From positions 1,860,001 to 1,924,000 of the forward strand of contig CAXXCY010000003.1 in NCBI GenBank assembly GCA_963674895.2: DNA of 64,000 bases. Reading direction: 5' to 3'. The first letter of the stretch is position 1. The number at the start of each line of letters is the position of its first letter. Below, in pieces: positions 15,316-24,461 of this stretch. The notes under the pieces were generated by a model. The model saw only the letters and a program-made list of their open reading frames with translations, was not told where the DNA came from and did not search any database. Made by a program: the position numbers and the translations under genes. The stretch comes from CAXXOK01 sp963674895. Its GTDB lineage: Bacteria > Bacillota > Clostridia > Christensenellales > Aristaeellaceae.

Positions 15316-17187
15316 ATGTCCGGCGAACTGGCCCACAAAATCGCAATGCTTCCCGACAGCCCCGGCTGCTATCTGATGAAGAGTCACGGGGAGATTTTGT
15401 ATGTCGGCAAGGCGAAAAACCTCAAAAACCGCGTGCGCCAGTATTTTCACGCGCCCGAAAGCCATACGCCCAAGGTGCGCGCGATGATCCAGCGCGTGGA
15501 CGACTTCGATATCCTGTTATGCCGCACGAATTTTGAGGCGCTGACGCTGGAAAGCAACCTGATCAAAAAGCACCGCCCGTTTTACAATATTCTGCTGAAG
15601 GACGACAAGCATTATCCCTACCTGTGCTACGATCCCGGCGACCCGTATCCGCGGCTTGTGATTTCCCGCACCTACGATCCCAAAGACGGGCGGAAGTACT
15701 TCGGCCCGTATATCGGCGCGACCGCCGTACGGCAGACGCTGGACGAGCTGGGCCGTTTTTTTCCGCTCAGGCGCTGCGCGCTCAAGTTTCCGCTGAGCCG
15801 CCCGCACCGCCCCTGCGTGTACTACTCGACCGGGCAGTGCCAAGCGCCCTGCGCGGGCCTGATCACGGCCGAAGCGTACGCGGAAATCCTGCGCAAGTCC
15901 GTCGAATTCCTCAACGGAGACACCAAACCCGTGCTCGCGGAGCTTCGCCAGAAGATGGACGAGGCCGCCCGATCGCTTGCCTATGAGCAAGCGGCCATGT
16001 ACCGTGACAAGATTGCCGACGTAGAGGTGATCGCCGAGCGCCAGATCGCCATCCAGACCCGTTCGGTGGAGCAGGACGTCCTTGCCGCGGCGTCGGACGA
16101 GATCGACGCGGTGGTGCAGCTGGTGCACATCCACCAGGGCCGCATGGAGGGCGGGCAGCATTTCCTTTTGGAAAACCAGGGCGGCGATGAGGCGGGCGAG
16201 ATCCTGTCCGGCTTCATTTCCCAGTATTACGGGGAGGACCGCGTCATTCCGCGCGAGGTGCTGCTTGCGGCCGAGCCGGAGGACATGGGAGAGCTTGCGA
16301 TGCTCCTGCGCGAGCGGCGCGGGGCGGCTGTCACGCTTTCCTGCCCGCAGCGCGGCGCCAAGCGAACGCTTGTGGACATCTGCCAAAAAAACGCCGGGGA
16401 CGTGCTGTTAAAGCATCAGCTCAACAAGCAGACCCGCTTCCGGCGAACGACCCTGGCCGTGGAGGAGCTTCAGGCCGCGTTCGGGCTGCCCGCGCCGCCC
16501 CGGCGCATCGAGGGCTACGATATTTCCAACACCCAGGGCGCCCTGTCCGTCGGCTCGATGGTCGTATTCGAGCATGGGATGCCCAATCAAAAGCAGTACC
16601 GCCATTTCCGCATCAAAACCGTGGAGGGCGCCAACGATTTCGCCTCGATGGAGGAAGTCCTGCGCCGCCGCTTCACGCACGGGCTGGAGGAGCTCCGGGA
16701 GCGGGAGGACAAGGGGCTCCCGGCGGACGAGGGAAAGTTCTCCCGCTTCCCCGACCTGATTTTGGTCGACGGCGGCCCCCAGCAGCTTGCCTTCGCACGC
16801 CGCGCGATGGCCGAATGCGGGCTTGATTTGCCGATGTTCGGGCTGGCCAAGCGCAACGAGGAAATCTTCCTGCCGGACCGGGAGGACCCGGTGGTGCTGG
16901 ACAAGCGCAGCCAGGGCCTGCACCTGCTGCAGCGCGTGCGCGACGAGGCGCACCGCTTCGGCATCACGCACCACCGCGCGCTGCGCGGCAAATCCGGGCT
17001 CGCCAGCGAGCTGACGTCCATCCCCGGCATCGGCGAGAAGCGGAAGGTTGCGCTGCTCAGGGCGTTCAAGGGCATCAGCGCCGTTTTTGCCGCGGACAAG
17101 GAGGCGCTGATGGCCGTGGAGGGCATGACCGAGCCCGCGGCACAGGCGATCCTTGACTATTGTCACAAAAGAAAAAAGAATGAATAG
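15316..17187 (+). CDS. uvrC: Excinuclease ABC subunit C
   Basis: UvrC makes both incisions in nucleotide excision repair. The 623-residue protein has the GIY-YIG nuclease (GCYLMKSHGEILYVGKAKNL) at the N-terminus, a UVR motif with AARSLAYEQAAMYRDKI near 215-235, the UvrC/RNase-H-like endonuclease region with YDISNTQG and DLILVDGGPQQ, and a helix-hairpin-helix pair (SIPGIGEKRK, VEGMTEPAAQ). The start at 15316 is set by AAAGGA and the conserved MLPDSPGCYLM; the frame upstream only shadows the opposite gene. It is divergent from the DUF4282-like gene. Confidence 0.97.
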   Translation: MSGELAHKIAMLPDSPGCYLMKSHGEILYVGKAKNLKNRVRQYFHAPESHTPKVRAMIQRVDDFDILLCRTNFEALTLESNLIKKHRPFYNILLKDDKHYPYLCYDPGDPYPRLVISRTYDPKDGRKYFGPYIGATAVRQTLDELGRFFPLRRCALKFPLSRPHRPCVYYSTGQCQAPCAGLITAEAYAEILRKSVEFLNGDTKPVLAELRQKMDEAARSLAYEQAAMYRDKIADVEVIAERQIAIQTRSVEQDVLAAASDEIDAVVQLVHIHQGRMEGGQHFLLENQGGDEAGEILSGFISQYYGEDRVIPREVLLAAEPEDMGELAMLLRERRGAAVTLSCPQRGAKRTLVDICQKNAGDVLLKHQLNKQTRFRRTTLAVEELQAAFGLPAPPRRIEGYDISNTQGALSVGSMVVFEHGMPNQKQYRHFRIKTVEGANDFASMEEVLRRRFTHGLEELREREDKGLPADEGKFSRFPDLILVDGGPQQLAFARRAMAECGLDLPMFGLAKRNEEIFLPDREDPVVLDKRSQGLHLLQRVRDEAHRFGITHHRALRGKSGLASELTSIPGIGEKRKVALLRAFKGISAVFAADKEALMAVEGMTEPAAQAILDYCHKRKKNE

Positions 17188-17282
17188 CAACTTCATTTTA
17201 TGAAAACCATGCTATACTATACGGGTATGGTCAAGGTACATGAAAGGCGCCCCAGACTGTAAAAGCCTGGGATGTGCGAAGG

Positions 17283-17850
17283 GTCGCTTTCCACTCGGTT
17301 TGATTGTCGCGGGTTTCACTGCCGTTTTACCTGCTCTGTCAAACCTCCCATGAAAAAAGCGCTTTCGGCTCTGCCGAAACACCACACAGGGTGCACGCGT
17401 TCTTTTCATGCCTTCGACTTTCCATCCGAAACCAGCGACATGCGGTAGCGGCCTCGCCCCGCGCTTTGCTTGCGCGAGGCTGCGCCTTTCGTTTCCTTCG
17501 GAAACTCGGTGGCTAGTCGGGCTTCGCCTTCCCTTAGTGGTGGTTTCGCAACCTTGCCCAGCAGGCAACGATAGCGATTGTGTGCCCTGCGGGCACAGCC
17601 GCGAAGCGGCTGACGAGCTTGAACTGGGGGGTTTGACAGAGTAAGCAGACGATAGTGCTGCTTGCGGCAATCAAACCGAGTGGCAATTCCTTACGCCGAG
17701 GGCTGGCTGGTGCGAAGGGAAGCGCGTGTCCAGTGGACGCCACAGCATAGCTGTGAGCGACACGAAGCACTGGCGCGAAGCAAGCAGGCAAACGGGAGTG
17801 CAGCCTGCGACGACTGAGCACCATGAAGAACAGGCCCGAGGCGCACCTTG
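17283..17850. repeat. Modular inverted-repeat element (copy A), noncoding
   Basis: The 17188-17850 gap carries no credible gene. Its core is bounded by inverted arms: CCACTCGGTTTGATTG (17291-17306) matches in reverse 17668-17683, and CTCTGTCAAACC (17334-17345) matches in reverse 17630-17641. Inside and after it are several short hairpins: GTGCCC/GGGCAC near 17582-17596, CCGCGAAGCGG near 17599, GTCC/GGAC near 17730 and CACAGC/GCTGTG near 17741. The segment 17580-17645 is clearly related to 34749-34813. This looks like a palindromic, non-autonomous repeat family; a few ORFs across it are open only by base composition. CCCAG/CTGGG at about 17252-17270 is another hairpin at its left end. Confidence 0.65.
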
Positions 17851-17873
17851 AAAAAGTGGCGCGGTCACTTTTT
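17851..17873 (+). terminator. Terminator hairpin upstream of radA
   Basis: AAAAAGTG (17851-17858) pairs with CACTTTTT (17866-17873) around a 7-base GC-rich loop, the 3' arm ending in five T. It would stop transcription coming from uvrC or the repeat element. Confidence 0.55.
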
Positions 17874-17914
17874 CGCCGCGCCTAAGCGCGCATCCGCGCC
17901 GGAAAGGAGCGCCT

Positions 17915-19288
17915 TTGCCCAAGGAGAAAAGCATGTACGTCTGCGCGGCCTGCGGGTACCAGGCGCCGCGCTGGCTGGGACAGTGCCCGGACTGCAGCGC
18001 CTGGAATACCTTTGAGGAGCAGCCGGTCTTCACGGCGCAGGCCGCGGGCAAGACCGCCGAGAAGGCGGCCCGGTTTCGCATGCCCTCCGGCGACGCCGTT
18101 CTGTTAAACGCCGTCGACGACGCGAAGGAAACCCGCATCCCGACCGGCAACGAGGAGCTGGACCGGGTGCTGGGCGGCGGGCTTGTGGAAGGCAGCGTTA
18201 CGCTTTTGGGCGGCGATCCCGGCGTGGGCAAATCCACGCTTTTATTGCAGGTGGCGGCGGAGCTGAGCGGGTTCCGGCAGGTGCTCTACGTCAGCGGCGA
18301 GGAGAGCGTGCGCCAGATCAAGATGCGCGCCAAACGTCTGGAGGTCAAGCAGGACAAGCTCTACGTGCTTTCTGAAAACGGCGTGGAAAGCATTTTGGAA
18401 AAGTGCGAGGCCTCAAGCCCCGACGTGCTGGTAATCGACTCGATCCAAACCATGGTCTCGGCGGAAAGCGCCTCGGCGCCGGGGAGCGTGTCCCAGGTGC
18501 GGCAGAGCGCCTCGGCCATCATCCGCCACGCCAAGACCACCGGGCTGTCGGTCTTTCTGGTGGGGCATGTAACCAAGGACGGTACGCTTGCGGGGCCGCG
18601 GGTGCTGGAGCACATGGTGGATACGGTCCTGAACTTCGAGGGCGACCGCCAGCATGAATACAGGCTCCTGCGTGCCACGAAGAACCGCTTCGGCAGCGTG
18701 AACGAGCTGGGCGTGTTCGAGATGCGGCGCACAGGCATGTTCCCCGTGCCCAATCCCAGCGAAACGCTCCTGTCCCAGCGCGCTCGCGGCGCGAGCGGCA
18801 GCGTGGTGTTCTGCACGATGCGCGGCAGCCGCCCGATCCTGTGCGATTTGCAGGCGCTGGCGGCGCACAGCTTTTACCCCATGCCCAAGCGCACCGTAGG
18901 CGGGCTGGATTCCGGCCGGATCGCGCTCCTGCTCGCGGTGATGGAAAAGCGCGCGGGCAAGAAGCTTTACGATCAGGACGTCTATGTGAGCGTCGCGGGC
19001 GGGCTGGAGCTGGATGATCCCGCCGCCGACCTGGCCGTGTGCCTGGCCGTGGCCTCGAGCCTGGAGGGCTTTTCGCTGTCGCAGAAGCTTTGCGTCATGG
19101 GCGAGATCGGGCTTTGCGGCGAGGTTCGCCCCATCGCCAACGCCGAACGCCGCGTGGCCGAATGCATGCGGCTGGGCTTTACGGAGATCATCCTGCCCAA
19201 GCAGAACCTCAAAAACCTGCCACCGGTGAAAAGCGCGTCCGTAACGGGCGTGGATACGCTTGTACAGGCGCTGGCCGTGGTTCATTAA
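17915..19288 (+). CDS. radA: DNA repair protein RadA (Sms)
   Basis: RadA is a RecA-like ATPase and DnaB-type helicase that promotes branch migration in recombination. The 457-residue protein has the N-terminal zinc finger with Cys10, Cys13, Cys24 and Cys27, Walker A GGDPGVGKST (99-108), the KNRFG motif, and a C-terminal Lon-protease-like domain. Two starts are possible: TTG at 17915 (behind AAAGGAG) and ATG at 17933 (behind AAGGAG). The TTG start gives the usual six-residue lead before the zinc finger and is preferred. Confidence 0.95.
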   Translation: MPKEKSMYVCAACGYQAPRWLGQCPDCSAWNTFEEQPVFTAQAAGKTAEKAARFRMPSGDAVLLNAVDDAKETRIPTGNEELDRVLGGGLVEGSVTLLGGDPGVGKSTLLLQVAAELSGFRQVLYVSGEESVRQIKMRAKRLEVKQDKLYVLSENGVESILEKCEASSPDVLVIDSIQTMVSAESASAPGSVSQVRQSASAIIRHAKTTGLSVFLVGHVTKDGTLAGPRVLEHMVDTVLNFEGDRQHEYRLLRATKNRFGSVNELGVFEMRRTGMFPVPNPSETLLSQRARGASGSVVFCTMRGSRPILCDLQALAAHSFYPMPKRTVGGLDSGRIALLLAVMEKRAGKKLYDQDVYVSVAGGLELDDPAADLAVCLAVASSLEGFSLSQKLCVMGEIGLCGEVRPIANAERRVAECMRLGFTEIILPKQNLKNLPPVKSASVTGVDTLVQALAVVH

Positions 19289-19308
19289 CAGCCGGAAGGA
19301 ACGGATAC

Positions 19309-20472
19309 ATGAAGAAGACGCAATGGATCGGCCAAATGCTCCGGGTGCTCATCACGCTTGCGGGCGCTGGTTTAGGCGCGGCCGCGGCAGCCGTGGCGCG
19401 CCCGTTTCTGCAAAGCGCGTATCCCCACGTGTTCTCCGGCGGGGAAAGCCTGTTTTTCCTCTACCTCATCCTGTGCTCCATCGGCACGATCATCCTGTTC
19501 GCCTTTTCCCAGTCCATCATGCTGCGCGTCATGCGCCTGAGCGGGAGGATCGAGCGTCGATGGTCCAGCATGCCCACGCGTCAGATCCTCATGTCCGTGA
19601 TCGGCCTGATATTGGGCCTGGTGGTCGCGGCGCTTTTGCATCTGCTCATCCAGTCGATCGGCTCCAGCATCCTGACCGTCTCCATCAGCGCGATCGTGTA
19701 CGTCCTGCTGGGCACGATGGGTATGCAGATCGGGTATCAGCGCTATTCCTCCAAGCCCTTCCGCCGCGGCCGCAAGCACAGGGACACGCTTGCGCTCTTT
19801 CTGGACGACGTCATGCCCGAGGAGGAGGAACCGGGTGAAGAAAAACCCGCCGCCATCCCCGCGAAGATTCTGGATACCTCGGTGCTGATCGACGGGCGGA
19901 TACTGGACATCGCGGCCACGGGATTTCTGGAGGGCGACCTGGTGGTCTCCGAAATCGTGCTCGACGAGCTTCGCCATATCGCCGACAGCGCGGATTCCCT
20001 CAAGCGCACGCGCGGCCGCCGGGGGCTTGACATCGTCAAGCAGCTGCAAACCCAATTGGGCGAACGCGTGGTCATCCGCGACCGGAAGCCCGCCGCGGAC
20101 AGCGAGGTGGACGTGCAGCTGTTGAAGCTGTGCCGCGAACTCGGCGGCGTGGTGGTGACCAACGATTACAACCTCAACAAGGTCGCTCGGATCAGCGGCG
20201 TGAGAGCGCTCAATATCAACGACCTGGCCAACGCCCTCAAGCCCATGCTGGCGTCGGGCGAGGAGATCGCCGTGGAGATAGTGCGCGAGGGCAAGGAAGC
20301 CGGGCAGGGCGTGGCGTATCTGGACGACGGCACGATGATCGTCGTCGATCACGCCAAACCGCTGATCGGCCAGAAGGTCGGCATCATCGTTTCCACGGTG
20401 CTGCAGACCAGCGCCGGGCGTATGATATTCGCCACGCTCAAGGATAATAACGCAGCCGGAAAGGAAGTCTGA
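19309..20472 (+). CDS. yacL: PIN/TRAM domain membrane protein YacL
   Basis: The 387-residue product has four membrane segments in residues 1-140, a linker, a PIN nuclease domain starting ILDTSVLIDGRILDIA, conserved acidic residues in SEVDVQLL and TNDYNLNK, and a C-terminal TRAM domain. This is the B. subtilis YacL architecture; function is not firmly established, though an RNase activity is expected from the PIN fold. The ATG at 19309 follows GGAAGGA. In Bacillus the order is radA-disA-yacL; here disA is absent and radA and yacL are only 20 bases apart. Confidence 0.9.
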   Translation: MKKTQWIGQMLRVLITLAGAGLGAAAAAVARPFLQSAYPHVFSGGESLFFLYLILCSIGTIILFAFSQSIMLRVMRLSGRIERRWSSMPTRQILMSVIGLILGLVVAALLHLLIQSIGSSILTVSISAIVYVLLGTMGMQIGYQRYSSKPFRRGRKHRDTLALFLDDVMPEEEEPGEEKPAAIPAKILDTSVLIDGRILDIAATGFLEGDLVVSEIVLDELRHIADSADSLKRTRGRRGLDIVKQLQTQLGERVVIRDRKPAADSEVDVQLLKLCRELGGVVVTNDYNLNKVARISGVRALNINDLANALKPMLASGEEIAVEIVREGKEAGQGVAYLDDGTMIVVDHAKPLIGQKVGIIVSTVLQTSAGRMIFATLKDNNAAGKEV

Positions 20473-20474
20473 CC

Positions 20475-21506
20475 GTGATTCTGTTCCAAAGCGACTATCA
20501 GGAGGGCGCTGTCCCGGCTGTGCTGGAGGCGCTGCAAAAAACCAATTTCCTGCAGTCCCCCGGGTACGGCGAGGACACGCTGACGGCGCAGGCGAAGGAG
20601 CAGATCCGCGCCCTGTGCCGGGCGCCGGAGGCGGACGTGCATTTCTTCGTCGGCGGCACGCAGGCGAACCTGACCGTCATCGCGGCGGCCCTCAGGCCCT
20701 TCGAGGGCGTGATCGGCTCGGACCTCGGGCACATTAACACCCACGAGACCGGCGCGGTGGAAGCCACGGGGCACAAGGTGCTCACGCTGAAAAGCACGGA
20801 CGGCAGGATCAGCGCGGAGCAGATCCGGCAGGCATATGAGGCGCATATACACGACGTGACCCATGAGCACATCGTGCGCCCCGCGATGATCTACCTGAGC
20901 CACCCCACGGAGCTCGGGACGCTGTATTCGCGCGCGGAACTGGACGCCATCCATGCCGTCGCCAACGAATGCGGCCTCAAGCTGTTTGTCGACGGCGCGC
21001 GCCTGGCCTACGGCATCGCCGCGGACGAAACCGTGGATTTCCCCTATCTGGCAAGCGTCTGCGACGCCTTTACCATCGGCGGCACGAAGTGCGGCGCGCT
21101 GATGGGCGAGGCGGCGGTGCTTAAAAGCGCGGCGGATTGGCCGCACTTCCGCTACCACATCAAGCAGCGGGGCGCGCTGCTGGCCAAGGGACGGCTTTTA
21201 GCTGTGCAGTTCCAGGCGCTGCTGGAAGACGGCCGTTATATTTCGCTGGGCCGGGAGGCCAACCGGAAAGCGCAGCGCATCAAGCAGGCGTTTATGCAAA
21301 AGGGGTATCCGATGCTCAGCGATACAAGAGCCAACCAGATCTTCCCCATCCTGCCCAACGGCGCGCTGAGGGCGCTGCAATCCTCCTTCACGTTCGCGTT
21401 CTGGGAGGCTGTGGACGAGGGGCATACCGCGGTCCGCATCTGCGTCGGCGTAACGACTCCGGAGGCAAATGTTACGGCATTGCTGGCCGCCGTGGAAGCC
21501 TTATAG
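20475..21506 (+). CDS. ltaE: Low-specificity threonine aldolase / beta-eliminating lyase
   Basis: A 343-residue fold-type I PLP enzyme that splits L-threonine or L-allo-threonine to glycine and acetaldehyde. Visible are FFVGGTQANLTVI, HETGAVE, FVDGARLAY and the PLP lysine in IGGTKCGAL. The frame opens 2 bases after yacL with AAAGGAAG upstream, so it is likely co-transcribed with radA-yacL. The substrate is inferred from family; other beta-eliminating lyases are possible. Confidence 0.88.
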   Translation: MILFQSDYQEGAVPAVLEALQKTNFLQSPGYGEDTLTAQAKEQIRALCRAPEADVHFFVGGTQANLTVIAAALRPFEGVIGSDLGHINTHETGAVEATGHKVLTLKSTDGRISAEQIRQAYEAHIHDVTHEHIVRPAMIYLSHPTELGTLYSRAELDAIHAVANECGLKLFVDGARLAYGIAADETVDFPYLASVCDAFTIGGTKCGALMGEAAVLKSAADWPHFRYHIKQRGALLAKGRLLAVQFQALLEDGRYISLGREANRKAQRIKQAFMQKGYPMLSDTRANQIFPILPNGALRALQSSFTFAFWEAVDEGHTAVRICVGVTTPEANVTALLAAVEAL

Positions 21507-21549
21507 CGCTTTTCATTCCGATTTTCGGTAGAACGGCCGGAAAACCACG

Positions 21550-21577
21550 GAAATTTCGTAAAATTTCGGCGTTTTTT
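21550..21577 (+). terminator. Terminator of radA-yacL-ltaE
   Basis: GAAATTT (21550-21556), loop CGTA, AAATTTC (21561-21567), then GGCG and six T (21572-21577). Confidence 0.65.
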
Positions 21578-21589
21578 AAATATTTTTCC

Positions 21590-21618
21590 TTGACAGTGTA
21601 ATAATTTTGTAATATTAT
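21590..21618 (+). promoter_or_regulatory. Strong promoter of the secreted SH3/PG-binding protein
   Basis: TTGACA (21590-21595), 17-base spacer, TATTAT (21613-21618) in an AT-rich region. It leaves a leader of about 70 bases. Confidence 0.8.
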
Positions 21619-21695
21619 CAGGTTGAGAATTTATCGAGTCCCTTCGTGTAAAAGTATCATACGAAGAAATCATACGGAAACGGGGAGAAACCAGC

Positions 21696-24299
21696 ATGAA
21701 AAGAATGACGCGCAACGGAAATAGACTTCGCAGAGGCGTTTCGCTCCTGTTGATGATGAGTTTTCTGATCGCCCTCCTGCCGGCCGTCTCCGTCGCGGCT
21801 ACGACGGTCGGCCCATACGGCAGCTGTACGGTAACGACCAAAAACGTCGTCATCCGCTCCACGCCGGCGGGGTCGAGAACCGGCTTCTTCGCGCAGCCCG
21901 GAACGTACCCGATGATCGGGCCCGTGGTGGAGCTGGACGGTGTGGAATGGTACAATATCCAAACCAGCGTGACGGCAGGCTATGTGAGCGGGGACTACGC
22001 CACCGCCAGCTACGGCACCGCCGGTATGCCCTCCACGAGTAAAATCTATACGTACATTCAGGCAAACGTCCTGGCTTACGTCGGCCCGGCAACCGTCGGC
22101 TACGATCATACGCTTCCCGCCAATCAGGTGACGATCGACAAGACTTTGTTCCCCGTTTTGCAGCTGGTTACCGGTACGCCCTATACCGTAAGCGATGTTG
22201 ATTACATCGATATATACTACAATAACGTCATTCACCACACATTATACAACTCCAACATCGCCAACGGCGTGATGAGCGAGGACAACCTGGACGACTATAT
22301 ATACGGCACCACGTGGAAGGCGCCTGCCAACATGCCGGACCGCCAGTCGGGCGCCAAGGGCGATTATTATACCCACGCCCTGCAGGCGGCCCTGTATGTG
22401 ACAGGGTATTATGACGGCGATATCGACGGCGATTTCGGCGCATTGACCGTCTCCGCCGTCAATGAATTCCGGGTAGACAACGGCTGGGGCTCAAGCCCTG
22501 TCGGCCTGATCGGTTCGGTCGGCGACGCCGTCCTCTTCCCGATGGCCATTGCCGCGGTGGAAGCCGCGCGAGAAAGCTACGGTCTGGGCACCGGCGGCAC
22601 CGGGACGACCTCCACCATGATCCAGACGACGATTGACAACCTGCGCATCCGCAAAACCTACTCCACGAGCTCCGCATACGTCGGGATGATCCCGGCCGCC
22701 GGGACCATTTTAACCTATACCCGCACGCATCTCAGCGGAACGGTGACCTGGTATTACGTCCAGTACGACGGCACCTACGGCTGGGTGATGGGCACCTACG
22801 TGTCCGTATATACCGTCCCCACCGGCGGCACCGGTACGACCCCGACGATTACCAATTACGGCACCGCGACCATCACCAAAAAGCTGGTGGCGATCCGCGA
22901 AACCCCCAACGGCAAGCGCACGGGCTACCATGTGAATACCGGCGACGAATGCACGCTGATCGGCCCGGTCGTGGCGGCGGGCGGATACGACTGGTACCAC
23001 ATCCGCACCGAGAGCGGGCGCACAGGGTATGTGCGCGGCGACTGCGTGAAAGCCGAAATGGGCAGCGCGGGCATGCCTTCCTCCGCCAAGCAATACGTCC
23101 AGTTTCTATTCGACAACATGCAGATCCGCAAAGGCGCCGACCCGGCCGCTCCTACCGGCGTGTGGCAGAACGTGACCAAGGATTCCGTTCTTCAGCTCGT
23201 CACCGGCAGCGCCTATACCGTCGCCGGCGTGGACTACATCAACGTTTATTTTGAAAACGAGATATACCACGCCTACTACACCAACGCTTTGGCCGACGGT
23301 ATGATGTCGCAGGACAATACCAACAATTACATATCCACGGTGCTCTGGGCGCGGACCTTGACCGCGGCCGAAATTGTGGGCAAGCTGGCGGACGGCGGCT
23401 TGCTTTACGCAAACGATATCCGCGTGCAGGCCGTACAGGTGGCGCTGTACCAGCTCGGACTGTACGACGATAAAATGGACGGCATATGCGGCGACAAGAC
23501 GTCGGCCGCCATCCAGAAATTCAGGAAAACGATGACCGGGGTTACGGAGACGCCCGCCCTCGTTGGTCCCACCGTCAGCACGGAGCTCTTCGCCCAGGCG
23601 AAAGCCGCCCTGGCCGCCAAGCTGACCGCGGCGGCCGCGACCGATACCGGGGACGGCACCGTTCCCTCCGCCGGGAACTTCGGCACGGTGAACACCGTCA
23701 AGAAGGGTTCCTGGGCGGAAATCGACGGCGGCTCCGTAAGCCTGTTCCCCAAAGGCACAGTGGCGACGGTCATGTCCGTGACGACCAAGCAGGTGTTCCG
23801 CATCTACCGCTGGTCGGGCGCCAACCACGCCGACTGCGTGCCCTACGATACCTCCGACACCGCGACCCTGTGCAGTATTCTGGGGTTCACCTATAACTCC
23901 AGCAAACCCACATCCACGCAGTTGTCGCAGATCAAGGCCGACGGCGACGACGATTACCCGACCTTTACGTGGCCGGATTTCCGCGGCGGATTCTTCGGCA
24001 CAGCCATCAGCGGTTCCAAGGAAAAGATCCCCGTATGGGTGAACCTCAACGGCACCGTGTACTGCGCCAGCATCTACGTCATCCCCCACGGCTTTACCGG
24101 CACGAGCGGTTTCTCCCTCTCGAAATTGAACGGGCAGTATTTCTACGATCGTAACAATATGTACGGCATGATGTGCGTGCACTTCTACGGCAGCACCACG
24201 CACTCCACGGGCACCGTGAACGCGACGCATATGACCAACATCAACACCGCGTACAACACGGCCAAAACCTACTCCCTGTTCTCCGGCAAGGTGCAGTAA
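21696..24299 (+). CDS. Secreted modular protein: SH3-like and peptidoglycan-binding repeats
   Basis: The 867-residue product has a signal peptide (basic start, hydrophobic LLLMMSFLIALLPAVSVAA). Two copies of a 260-residue unit are visible, about 40-300 and 388-650: an SH3-like part (VVIRSTPAGSRTGFF versus VAIRETPNGKRTGYH), a middle part (LQLVTGTPYTV versus LQLVTGSAYTV with VDYI), and a PG_binding_1-like end (GYYDGDIDGDFGALTV versus GLYDDKMDGICGDKTS). A further SH3 domain sits between them at about 312-375. The C-terminal 190 residues (about 675-867) form a different domain with RWSGANHADC and IPHGFTGTS. It probably sits in the cell wall. No catalytic domain is recognised; the last domain might be one. 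Confidence 0.8.
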   Translation: MKRMTRNGNRLRRGVSLLLMMSFLIALLPAVSVAATTVGPYGSCTVTTKNVVIRSTPAGSRTGFFAQPGTYPMIGPVVELDGVEWYNIQTSVTAGYVSGDYATASYGTAGMPSTSKIYTYIQANVLAYVGPATVGYDHTLPANQVTIDKTLFPVLQLVTGTPYTVSDVDYIDIYYNNVIHHTLYNSNIANGVMSEDNLDDYIYGTTWKAPANMPDRQSGAKGDYYTHALQAALYVTGYYDGDIDGDFGALTVSAVNEFRVDNGWGSSPVGLIGSVGDAVLFPMAIAAVEAARESYGLGTGGTGTTSTMIQTTIDNLRIRKTYSTSSAYVGMIPAAGTILTYTRTHLSGTVTWYYVQYDGTYGWVMGTYVSVYTVPTGGTGTTPTITNYGTATITKKLVAIRETPNGKRTGYHVNTGDECTLIGPVVAAGGYDWYHIRTESGRTGYVRGDCVKAEMGSAGMPSSAKQYVQFLFDNMQIRKGADPAAPTGVWQNVTKDSVLQLVTGSAYTVAGVDYINVYFENEIYHAYYTNALADGMMSQDNTNNYISTVLWARTLTAAEIVGKLADGGLLYANDIRVQAVQVALYQLGLYDDKMDGICGDKTSAAIQKFRKTMTGVTETPALVGPTVSTELFAQAKAALAAKLTAAAATDTGDGTVPSAGNFGTVNTVKKGSWAEIDGGSVSLFPKGTVATVMSVTTKQVFRIYRWSGANHADCVPYDTSDTATLCSILGFTYNSSKPTSTQLSQIKADGDDDYPTFTWPDFRGGFFGTAISGSKEKIPVWVNLNGTVYCASIYVIPHGFTGTSGFSLSKLNGQYFYDRNNMYGMMCVHFYGSTTHSTGTVNATHMTNINTAYNTAKTYSLFSGKVQ

Positions 24300-24324
24300 C
24301 CCCAACCCCAAAAGATCGCCCACG

Positions 24325-24356
24325 CCCCCGCGTCCACAAGGATGCGGGGGTGTTTT
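24325..24356 (+). terminator. Terminator after the secreted protein gene
   Basis: CCCCCGCGTCC (24325-24335) pairs with GGATGCGGGGG (24340-24350) around ACAA, with one G-T pair, followed by TGTTTT. Confidence 0.85.
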
Positions 24357-24374
24357 GATTGCGTCGAAAAATAC

Positions 24375-24403
24375 TTGACAATTCCTGTTCTGTGCAGTAT
24401 ATT
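24375..24403 (+). promoter_or_regulatory. Promoter of the arsenic operon
   Basis: TTGACA (24375-24380), 17-base spacer, TATATT (24398-24403). Confidence 0.8.
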
Positions 24404-24406
24404 CAT

Positions 24407-24430
24407 ATCGATATATTTAATTATATCGAT
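24407..24430 (+). promoter_or_regulatory. Probable ArsR-type operator
   Basis: ATCGATAT (24407-24414) and ATATCGAT (24423-24430) form an inverted repeat with an 8-base AT-only centre. It starts 4 bases after the -10 box and covers the expected transcription start, the classic place for a repressor. AT-rich palindromes like this are bound by ArsR/SmtB regulators in many Firmicutes. No arsR gene lies in the window, so the regulator would act from elsewhere. Confidence 0.7.
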
Positions 24431-24461
24431 TTTTAATTGAAACGCACGGGAGGAAACGCTC

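Noticed and set aside
17671..18237. Minus-strand 188-codon ORF across the repeat element and radA start
   Set aside because: Overlaps palindromic repeats and the radA zinc finger; no family features.
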